Assembly (NCBI GenBank): GCA_008015155.1
Contig: SSFA01000008.1
Location: 124,001 to 188,000, forward strand
Reading direction: 5' to 3'
Source: Thiothrix sp.
Lineage (GTDB): Bacteria > Pseudomonadota > Gammaproteobacteria > Thiotrichales > Thiotrichaceae
Length of the DNA stretch: 64,000 nt
Shown here: positions 56,975 to 64,000 of the stretch, piece after piece
Layout of the letters: the number at the start of each line of letters is the position of its first letter
Position numbering within the stretch: position 1 is the first letter of the stretch
Made by a program: the position numbers and the translations under genes
Notes under the pieces: generated by a model
Told to the model about the DNA's origin: nothing
What the model saw: the letters and a program-made list of their open reading frames with translations, nothing else
Databases searched by the model: none

Positions 56975-58937
56975 GAGTATCGTTCGAATTAGGTGTTGGA
57001 GGGGGTTTCAAGGGGATTTTTGAGAAAAAACGCTCAACCACTTCCAGTTTTTGGGTGCGTGGCATGCGCGGTAAACTATCTAAAAAGACTGAACCATAGC
57101 TACGCGTACGTAAACGGGCATCGCAAATCATTAAAAGACCACGATCCTCTTGATCACGAATCAAGCGCCCTACCCCCTGCTTCAAGGTAATCACAGCTTG
57201 GGGCAATTGATAATCCGCAAAGGGATTACCCCCTTCACGGCGTAAAGTTTCTAAGCGTGCTTCTAAAACTGGGTCATTCGGCGCTGCGAACGGCAGCTTA
57301 TCAATAATCACGCAGCTTAACGCTTCACCGCGCACGTCCACCCCTTCCCAGAAGCTCGCAGTCCCTAATAAAACCGCATTACCTAGCTCACGGAATTTAT
57401 CAATCATTTCACGCTGCGGAGACTCGCCTTGAATCAACATCGGGTAGTCAAACTCACCCTCCAATAATTCAGCTGCCTCATGCATGGCTCGATAACTGGT
57501 AAAGAGCATGAAAGTTCGTCCACCACAGGCTTTAATCACTGGAATAGCCGCAGCAACCATTTTTTCTATAAAATCAGCTTGTTGAGGTTCTGGCAAGCCG
57601 CTCGGCAAATACATCAAGGCATGATGCCAATAGTCAAACGGACTATCTAGTTTTAAGGTTGTCGCCTGACTAATACCTAAACGTTTGGTGAAATGCTCAA
57701 AGGAGTCACCTACCGCTAAAGTCGCGGAGGTCATCACCCAACGGCAAGGCAAAGTTTCCATACAACGCTGCAAGGGAGCAGCAATATCTAAGGGAGTAGC
57801 CGTTAAAGTAAAACTGCGGGTAAAAGTTTCAAACCATTGAATTACATCAGTTTGGGGCATCTGCATACGTAGTAAGCGCTCGCGTAATTCAACTAAGCGC
57901 TCGTGACACAATTCTAATCCTTTGCTGCGTTCAACAATTTCCACCAACAAGACTTCTAGCTCTTGCATTACTTCGAGCAAGGCATTGGTATGCTCAATAA
58001 TCCCTGGACGGTCACGCATCATCAACCACGAAGAGCGTTGCCCTGGAGCATCCATAACTAAGCGTAAATCTAAGACTGCTTTATCCAACTCATTTAACTT
58101 ATCACGCAACTGCGGCATGTCTTTAGCATTCACTAAAAACTCAGCCAAAGTATCCCGCGACCACTCCTGAAGCTGGCGACTACTGATAGTTTCGCTAAAG
58201 AAGTTAGAGGCAATTTCAGGCAGTTGATGCGCTTCATCCAAGACAATCACATCAGCAGCGGGTAATAACTCGCCAAAACCTTCTTCTTTTAGCGCCATAT
58301 CGGCAAAAAACAGATGATGGTTTACTACTACGACATCGGCTTCTTGCGCCTTACGTCGGGCTTTCACCACAAAGCAATCACTATAATATTCGCACTCTAG
58401 ACCCGCGCAGTTTTCAATCGTTGAAGTGACTTTAGGCCATACCTCCGCATCATGCGGAATTGCAGTCATTTCAGCTATATCGCCCGTTTCGGTTAAACGA
58501 CTCCAGCTTTCTAGGCGCCTAATCCAGCCAATTTCACGCCGATCCGTGAAGCGCCCTTCTTCTAAGGTTAGCTCTAAGCGATGTAAACATAAATAATTAG
58601 CGCGACCTTTTAACAAGGCGGCTTTGAAGGGAAGTTTGAGGGCGTCACAGACGACCGGTAGATCCTTAAAGAACAATTGATCCTGCAACGTTTTACTGCC
58701 GGTCGAAAGGATGACGCGCTCACCTGAGGCTAGAGTAGGAATGAGATAGGCAAAGGTTTTACCAACACCAGTACCAGCCTCTACGACTAAAACACCCTCA
58801 CCCGCCAATAACTCAGTAATAGCTTTAGCCATGGCCTGCTGTTGCGGCCGCGACTGAAAGCCTTCTAGACTTTGCGCGAGGGCGCCGCCCTCTTCAAGCC
58901 AAGCCAAAGCGGGTTGCTCAGAATCTGTGCTCACCAC
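56955..58937 (-). CDS. yoaA: ATP-dependent DNA helicase of the DinG/YoaA family
   Basis: 660 residues. Walker A is EAGTGVGKTFAYLIP, Walker B is VIVLDEAHQLPE. Four Cys (YLCLHR, ENCAGLEC, YSDC) fit the XPD-like iron-sulfur cluster. GTASFWEGVDVRGE and QGVGRLIRD are late motifs. YoaA helps damage tolerance. AAGGAG upstream fits the second of two adjacent GTG codons (58934). It overlaps tsaB. Confidence 0.93.
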   Translation of the reverse strand: MVSTDSEQPALAWLEEGGALAQSLEGFQSRPQQQAMAKAITELLAGEGVLVVEAGTGVGKTFAYLIPTLASGERVILSTGSKTLQDQLFFKDLPVVCDALKLPFKAALLKGRANYLCLHRLELTLEEGRFTDRREIGWIRRLESWSRLTETGDIAEMTAIPHDAEVWPKVTSTIENCAGLECEYYSDCFVVKARRKAQEADVVVVNHHLFFADMALKEEGFGELLPAADVIVLDEAHQLPEIASNFFSETISSRQLQEWSRDTLAEFLVNAKDMPQLRDKLNELDKAVLDLRLVMDAPGQRSSWLMMRDRPGIIEHTNALLEVMQELEVLLVEIVERSKGLELCHERLVELRERLLRMQMPQTDVIQWFETFTRSFTLTATPLDIAAPLQRCMETLPCRWVMTSATLAVGDSFEHFTKRLGISQATTLKLDSPFDYWHHALMYLPSGLPEPQQADFIEKMVAAAIPVIKACGGRTFMLFTSYRAMHEAAELLEGEFDYPMLIQGESPQREMIDKFRELGNAVLLGTASFWEGVDVRGEALSCVIIDKLPFAAPNDPVLEARLETLRREGGNPFADYQLPQAVITLKQGVGRLIRDQEDRGLLMICDARLRTRSYGSVFLDSLPRMPRTQKLEVVERFFSKIPLKPPPTPNSNDTHASISS

Positions 58938-58951
58938 CCGCTCCTTAAGAA

Positions 58952-59767
58952 TTAATTAACCAAACGTTGGGCACGTAAGCGAATGGCTGCATCATCTGGA
59001 GCTAAATCTAAGGCCTTTCTTGCCATGGAAGAAGCCTGGGATTTATTACCTAATTGTTCATTCACTTCAGCTAAACGCAGCCACAAATTGGCATCATTCG
59101 GTGCAATGCGCAAAGCACGCTCTAAGGTGGTAGCTGCACGATCAGCCTTACCTACACTCAACTCATTATTGGCTTGTTTAAGTAAGACAGCGACTGCAGG
59201 CGAACTAGTGGTACTGGTCGTGCTCTGTGAGCTACTACTGGTACTTGAACTAGTAGATGTGCTGCTAGGTGGCGTACCCAAGCCCGTTTGTGGTGGTAGG
59301 CTAGGATTCACAGTAGGCGCTGGTTGCTTTTCTGCAGGTAAATCCATGACCTCGACTTGGACTTTACCTTGATCCCAGAACGGCACGCCCGTAGGTTTGG
59401 CAGGGCTAGTCTGAGATTGAGCACTAGGTGCGGTTTGCTTTTCTGGAATATAAGTCACTGAAGGCGCTGTAGATTTGGGTGGCGCACTCGGCTCAGGTAA
59501 AGGCTCAGCTACCACTTTGGTACGTGGCTCAATGGGTGTCACGGTGGGTGGTGGATTATAGGTTTGTTGCCGGGGTGGCTGTGGTAGCGGCATGGGTTGA
59601 GGAATAGGTTGCTGCATTTGTGGCGGCATAGGCGTTAGCGGCATAGCCTGAGGAGGGGCTGCATAGATAGGCTCAGGCGGCAAAGCTGGCGCACAACCTG
59701 CTAAGCCCGCTGCTAATACTGCTAAGGGAGCATAACGTAAAACCATTTTAGAAGGATGTATTGACAT
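58952..59767 (-). CDS. TPR lipoprotein, LpoP-like PBP1b activator candidate
   Basis: 271 residues. Signal peptide with lipobox LAGC (C25). A long Pro/Gln-rich linker (about 30-175; PMPLPQPPRQQTY and similar) is followed by a Ser/Thr tract and C-terminal TPR units (VGKADRAATTLERALRIAPN, NKSQASSMARKALDLAPD). It is 2 bp after mrcB on the same strand. In Pseudomonas the TPR lipoprotein LpoP is linked to and activates PBP1b; the same arrangement suggests that role here. The extended linker would let it cross the periplasm from the outer membrane. Confidence 0.78.
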   Translation of the reverse strand: MSIHPSKMVLRYAPLAVLAAGLAGCAPALPPEPIYAAPPQAMPLTPMPPQMQQPIPQPMPLPQPPRQQTYNPPPTVTPIEPRTKVVAEPLPEPSAPPKSTAPSVTYIPEKQTAPSAQSQTSPAKPTGVPFWDQGKVQVEVMDLPAEKQPAPTVNPSLPPQTGLGTPPSSTSTSSSTSSSSQSTTSTTSSPAVAVLLKQANNELSVGKADRAATTLERALRIAPNDANLWLRLAEVNEQLGNKSQASSMARKALDLAPDDAAIRLRAQRLVN

Positions 59768-59769
59768 TT

Positions 59770-62334
59770 TTACTGGTTCCCAGGTTTATTCATTAGATCG
59801 TCCACCCAATTACCACCATTGGGTGCAGCAGGTGCTGGACGTGGTGCCGGCCTTGGCGCTGCTTGTGGTGCAGGTACTGCGGGCCTAGCTTGAGCGGGTG
59901 CTGTGCCTGCAGGTCTAGTTTGTCCAGGCGCTGCAGGTATACCGGTTTCAGAACTAGGTGCTTCTAATTGTGGCTCAGCACAATAGCTAATTTTCTGTGG
60001 CTGTGTACCACGAATAAAAGGCATTTTGACTGATTTACCACAAGCTGGATTAAACAATAAGCCAGTTGCTGCGTCGACATCGACCCAGATCAAGCGCGAA
60101 GACTGACCGACTTTAAGCGGTTGCGAAGGCATGACTTTCATCATATCCGCCCAGACTTTCAAAGCACCTGTGCCACCCGTCATATTAGTCGGCTTACTGT
60201 CATCGCGACCCACCCAAACGGTCATCACATGTTGACCAGAAAAACCAGCAAACCAACTATCTTTCTTATCATTGGTTGTCCCGGTTTTACCTGCTACATC
60301 TTTCCAACTTGGTAATACCCCTTGTAAAGCTTTCGCTGTACCGTTTGTGGTGACTTGATGCAAACCAAAATTCAGCATTTCCACTGCTTCAGGGCGTGCT
60401 ACTTGTTGTACAGTCAACGGATAGCGCGTTAAGGTTTTGCCATTCGAGATATTCATGACACTGCGAATCGATTTCAAGGGCGAATAGGAGCCATTAGCCG
60501 CTAGGGTTTGGTACATCTGCTGTACATCAAAAGGCGTTAATTCTAAAGCACCTAGCAAAATAGCTGGATAAGCGGGAATTTCCTTTTTAATACCCAGATC
60601 ACCCAAGGTTTTAATCACTTTATCTAGGCCAACCTCCACACCGACCCGCACTGCGGGGGTATTGCGTGACATCATTAAAGCTTGCATGACCGTCATGGTG
60701 CCGGTGAAGCGTTGATCATAGTTACCCGGCTGCCAGTATTTATTACGCCCAATTTTTACCGTGACGGCACCATCACTGACGCGATCTCCCAAAGAGCCAT
60801 ATTTGCCTTTATTCTCAAATGCAGCTAAGTAAATCGCTGGTTTGACTAAAGAACCAATCTGCCGTTGAGCGATTAATGCATGATTATAGCCAGGATAACG
60901 TACATCTAACCCACCCACTAACGCGATGACTTCACCACCTTGTACGGTACTAATCACCATCGCACCACTGAGCTTATTTTTCGGAATACGATTCGCGCGC
61001 TCTAATTGTTGAACCCGCTTAATCACAATCTGCTCAGCAGTCAACTGCACAATCGGATCCATAGAGGTGAAAATTAGTAAGCCTTCCGAGCGCAAATCTT
61101 CTTCACGATAATCACGCTGTAATTGAGTGCGTACCAAATCTAAATACGCAGGGAAAGGACTCGCTCCTGAAGGGCGGTGCTCACTGACGCCTAAAGGCCT
61201 TTTACGCGCTTCAGCACCTTCCGCTGCAGTCAGCACCCCTTCTTGCTCCATGACGGTGAGCACAACATTACGACGCTCTAAAGCCCGCTCTGGAAAACGG
61301 CGCGGATCATAAAAAGCAGCACCTTTAGCTAAACCGATCAGCAGAGCAATCTGGTCTGATTTCAACTCACGAATAGGCCGATTAAAATAGAACTGTGCAG
61401 CTAAACCAAAGCCATGAATGGCTCTTGCACCATCTTGCCCCAAATAGATTTCGTTTAGATAGGCTTCAAGAATTTCTTGTTTGTTGTAATGCAGCTCTAA
61501 CAATAAAGCCATCAAAGCCTCTTTCAGCTTACGCTCCCAACTGCGCTCATTGGTGAGATAGAAGTTCTTCACCAATTGTTGAGTGATGGTACTACCGCCT
61601 TGTACTGTCTGCCCTGCTTTAAGATTGGTCACCATCGCCCGAGCAATCGCCATAGGGTTTACCCCTTGATGCTCATAGAACTTTTTGTCTTCAACCGCCA
61701 ATAAGCCGTTAATTAACAAGGGGGAGACATCCTTAATCCGGACTAGGACACGATCTTCATTTTGACTGGGGTAGAAATTACCGATCAACACTGGCTCAAC
61801 GCGCATCACGGGCAGCTCGCCTTTATTAGCCAGTGCTAGCGAAGTCACTTTGCCACGCGCAAGGCTTACCTTGATACTGCGAGGCGGCTCCATATCATCA
61901 GCGAACTGAAAACCCCGCGTCACAATTTGGAACTCATCACCCTTCCGATAATATTGCCCCGTTTCAGTAGGTGCTTTATCGACCTGCACATAACTCAGCA
62001 GCTTCAATTCTTGCTCAAGATGATCAGCGTACAGCTGTTGACCATTAAATAATTCTAAAGGTCGCGCAAATACCCGGGCAGGTAAAGCCCAGCGCCGACC
62101 TTCAAACTGCTTACGTACAATTTCGTCTAATTGCATGGAGTAGACGACGAGAGCGAGTACGCCTAACACCAAACCGACAATAAGAACAATGCGGAAAACC
62201 CGCCCGAAGAGAGCCATAAAAAATCCGATTCCTTTTACGGGGAAAAGCCACCAAGCAGTCCGTGATTTTTTTATCACTGCGGGCGGATTCTGATTGGATT
62301 CCTGAGTCAAGGTGCTATCCTGCTTAATGTGCAA
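59770..62334 (-). CDS. mrcB: Bifunctional penicillin-binding protein 1b
   Basis: 854 residues. One TM (about 34-56) with a short cytosolic N-terminus leads to a UB2H-like region (about 80-180), the glycosyltransferase domain (EDKKFYEHQGVNP with catalytic Glu; GGSTITQQLVKNFY), and the transpeptidase domain: active-site Ser in SLVKP, the SRN of MMSRNTPAV, and KTGTTND. A Pro/Ala-rich C-terminal tail (about 800-840) ends the protein. It polymerises and cross-links peptidoglycan. The lipoprotein gene follows immediately. Confidence 0.96.
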   Translation of the reverse strand: MHIKQDSTLTQESNQNPPAVIKKSRTAWWLFPVKGIGFFMALFGRVFRIVLIVGLVLGVLALVVYSMQLDEIVRKQFEGRRWALPARVFARPLELFNGQQLYADHLEQELKLLSYVQVDKAPTETGQYYRKGDEFQIVTRGFQFADDMEPPRSIKVSLARGKVTSLALANKGELPVMRVEPVLIGNFYPSQNEDRVLVRIKDVSPLLINGLLAVEDKKFYEHQGVNPMAIARAMVTNLKAGQTVQGGSTITQQLVKNFYLTNERSWERKLKEALMALLLELHYNKQEILEAYLNEIYLGQDGARAIHGFGLAAQFYFNRPIRELKSDQIALLIGLAKGAAFYDPRRFPERALERRNVVLTVMEQEGVLTAAEGAEARKRPLGVSEHRPSGASPFPAYLDLVRTQLQRDYREEDLRSEGLLIFTSMDPIVQLTAEQIVIKRVQQLERANRIPKNKLSGAMVISTVQGGEVIALVGGLDVRYPGYNHALIAQRQIGSLVKPAIYLAAFENKGKYGSLGDRVSDGAVTVKIGRNKYWQPGNYDQRFTGTMTVMQALMMSRNTPAVRVGVEVGLDKVIKTLGDLGIKKEIPAYPAILLGALELTPFDVQQMYQTLAANGSYSPLKSIRSVMNISNGKTLTRYPLTVQQVARPEAVEMLNFGLHQVTTNGTAKALQGVLPSWKDVAGKTGTTNDKKDSWFAGFSGQHVMTVWVGRDDSKPTNMTGGTGALKVWADMMKVMPSQPLKVGQSSRLIWVDVDAATGLLFNPACGKSVKMPFIRGTQPQKISYCAEPQLEAPSSETGIPAAPGQTRPAGTAPAQARPAVPAPQAAPRPAPRPAPAAPNGGNWVDDLMNKPGNQ

Positions 62335-62580
62335 CTATGCCAAATTTGACCCGCTTCATGCGAGCCTAGTTCACCCAGCCTAAGTCAGGCGGAAACAACG
62401 GGGCATTTTACACAATAAGCTTGCAGGAAACATTAACCTCCTGTGCAAGTTTAATGGATAAACGCTGAAATACTGCTGCTTTGCAACAAAATTTAGTCAT
62501 TGTATTGATCAAAGTTTCTAGACATTTGGGAGCTGATAGTTTCTAGTAAGCGCCATTTTTTAACAAAATGAGTGCTTGGT

Positions 62581-63183
62581 ATGCTGCACGACTCAGTCAA
62601 TTGGTTACTTAATACAGTAGGAGCTTGGGGTTATCCGGGAATTTTTATTTTAATGGCGATGGAATCAACCGTCTTACCCGTACCTAGCGAACTAGTGCTG
62701 ATTCCTGCTGGTTATTTAGCCCACAAAGGGGAAATGAGCTTTGGCTTAATCCTGCTCTTCTCTACTTTAGGCAGTCTCGCGGGTGCTTCTTTAAATTATA
62801 TAGTCGCCTTGTGGCTAGGTAGGCCTTTCTTAGAAAAGTATGGCAAATATTTTTTTGTGCGTCCTGAACTCTTGCGTAAAACTGATGAATTCTTCCTCAA
62901 GCACGGTGCCATTTCCACTTTCACGGGGCGTTTAGTTTTAGGTATTCGCCATCTGATCTCGATTCCAGCAGGCTTAACCCGCATGAATTTTGGCAAATTC
63001 AGCTTCTACACTTGCTTAGGCGCTGCGCTTTGGTCGCTCGTATTAATTTTGATGGGTTATTTCATTGGCGGTAATGAGCAACTGATTAAAGATAATTTAC
63101 CGATCATGACTGCAGCTATTTTAGGCTCTGTGGCTGCTATCTTGGTTATTTATTATTTCTGGCAAAAGCGGCAAAAAGCCTGA
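62581..63183 (+). CDS. DedA-family membrane protein
   Basis: 200 residues from ATG 62581 (a GTG at 62572 is an alternative). It has four to five hydrophobic segments with the family motifs MAMESTVLPVPSELVLIPAG and TGRLVLGIRHLISIPAG; the latter is the variant of the conserved Arg-containing re-entrant loop. DedA proteins transport or flip lipid carriers and support membrane potential. It is followed by a strong terminator. Confidence 0.93.
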   Translation: MLHDSVNWLLNTVGAWGYPGIFILMAMESTVLPVPSELVLIPAGYLAHKGEMSFGLILLFSTLGSLAGASLNYIVALWLGRPFLEKYGKYFFVRPELLRKTDEFFLKHGAISTFTGRLVLGIRHLISIPAGLTRMNFGKFSFYTCLGAALWSLVLILMGYFIGGNEQLIKDNLPIMTAAILGSVAAILVIYYFWQKRQKA

Positions 63184-63193
63184 ACCTTTCACA

Positions 63194-63224
63194 CTGGCAA
63201 ACAAGCTCTAGACTTGTTTGCCAG
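63194..63224. terminator. Intrinsic terminator between dedA-type gene and ACR3 gene
   Basis: A perfect 12-bp stem (CTGGCAAACAAG / CTTGTTTGCCAG) with a 7-base loop, followed by TATTTT on the plus strand. It lies between convergent genes. Confidence 0.82.
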
Positions 63225-63236
63225 TATTTTAAGATT

Positions 63237-64000
63237 TTAAACTTTTAAACCTTGCTCATACCAGGCTTTACTGCGATTTACAATGGCTACCACAGAGAGC
63301 ATCACAGGTACTTCTACCAACACTCCAACGACTGTCGCTAGTGCTGCACCTGAATTCAAGCCAAACAAAGCGATGGCCGTCGCTACAGCTAGCTCAAAAA
63401 AATTACTCGCACCTATCAAAGCTGAAGGTGCAGCTACACAATGCTCCACTCTAAACCAGCGGTTCAAGACATAGGCTAGGAAGGAATTGAAATAAACTTG
63501 GATTAAAATCGGAATCGCCAGCAGCAAGATAATCAAGGGCTGAGTTAGGACTTGTTGCCCCTGAAAACCAAATAATAAAATCAAAGTAGCCAGCAAAGCG
63601 CCTAAAGACCAAGGCTGTAGTTTAATTAAGGTAGCCGCTAAATGCTCAGTTTTTAGCAAGTATTGCCGCAAAATTTGGCTAATTACCACTGGCAAAACGA
63701 TATAAATCACGACAGATAATAACAATGTGTCCCAAGGCACAATAATAGCGGATAGCCCTAGCAATAAAGCCACTAAAGGAGCAAAAGCAAACAGCATGAT
63801 AGTGTCGTTCAAAGCCACTTGCGATAAGGTAAAATGCGGTTCACCTTCAGCTAAATTACTCCAGACAAACACCATGGCGGTACAGGGCGCTGCTGCTAGC
63901 AGGATTAAACCTGCGATATAGCTATCTAATTGCTCAGAGGGCAACCAATCCGCAAAGAGGACTCGAATAAATAGCCAAGCCAGTAGAGCCATGGAGAACG
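63237..64000 (-). CDS. ACR3-family arsenite efflux permease (partial, 5' end outside window)
   Basis: At least 253 residues are visible; the frame is open to the window edge, so the N-terminus is missing (the family is about 340-360 residues). Motifs are AAPCTAMVFVWSNLA with the essential Cys, and LIGASNFFELAVATAIALFG. It exports arsenite across the inner membrane. Any ars regulator or reductase would lie beyond this window. Confidence 0.92.
   Translation of the reverse strand, partial: FSMALLAWLFIRVLFADWLPSEQLDSYIAGLILLAAAPCTAMVFVWSNLAEGEPHFTLSQVALNDTIMLFAFAPLVALLLGLSAIIVPWDTLLLSVVIYIVLPVVISQILRQYLLKTEHLAATLIKLQPWSLGALLATLILLFGFQGQQVLTQPLIILLLAIPILIQVYFNSFLAYVLNRWFRVEHCVAAPSALIGASNFFELAVATAIALFGLNSGAALATVVGVLVEVPVMLSVVAIVNRSKAWYEQGLKV

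Overview
The window reads as a chromosomal segment of a gammaproteobacterium of moderate GC content. LeuS-LptE, RlmKL, SdhCDAB-SdhE, TsaB, YoaA-type helicase, PBP1b with an LpoP-like lipoprotein, DUF1820 and DUF3465 proteins are all typical of that class. A sulfide:quinone-oxidoreductase-like flavoprotein, a cupredoxin membrane protein, an ACR3 arsenite exporter and several Thiothrix-like accessory genes suggest a member of or near the Thiotrichales. That placement is inference; no rRNA or tRNA gene is visible to settle it.

Layout. 1-3.5 kb: single-domain protoglobin, L-serine dehydratase, SQR-like flavoprotein. 3.4-6.4 kb: an AT-rich stretch with a large secreted NHL-repeat protein. 6.5-14.9 kb: recD, lptE-leuS, a Cys-rich lipoprotein, a DUF1820 protein, class I fumarase, and a hemerythrin gene broken by a frameshift. 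15-21.8 kb: a membrane cupredoxin protein, then the homoprotocatechuate meta-cleavage cluster hpaEDFHI with divergent hpaGR. Two matching operator-like dyads lie between the divergent arms. 22-24.8 kb: a three-gene VWA/solute-binding operon. 24.8-26.9 kb: a second NHL-repeat gene interrupted by one in-frame TAG. 27-33.6 kb: a GSCFA protein and partner, an MFS permease, and two overlapping membrane GTPases with a DUF3465 protein. 33.6-38.8 kb: small secreted proteins, an NRDE protein, a candidate RiPP pair (secreted peptide plus radical SAM/SPASM enzyme), a small RMF-like protein, a TrpD-like protein and a Sel1 protein. 38.8-46 kb: a candidate small RNA or strong terminator, rlmKL, the sdhCDAB operon followed by two SdhE-type genes, and a rhodanese. 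46-48.8 kb: an OmpA/thrombospondin-3 protein, a 41-residue membrane peptide and a helix-hairpin-helix membrane protein. 48.8-64 kb: pgsA, uvrC, SMR pump, namZ-like, acyl-CoA thioesterase, EamA permease, recJ, tsaB, yoaA/dinG, lpoP-like, mrcB, dedA and a partial ACR3 gene.

How genes work together. HpaE, D, F, H, I and G cover ring cleavage of homoprotocatechuate down to pyruvate and succinic semialdehyde, with HpaR as the likely MarR-type repressor. Fumarase and succinate dehydrogenase serve the TCA cycle. PBP1b and the TPR lipoprotein form a likely synthase/activator pair. The most promising undescribed system is the peptide/radical SAM pair at 35.3-36.8 kb. Its putative substrate carries a tandem D-x-W-M-E heptad, next to an enzyme that resembles cyclophane-forming maturases.
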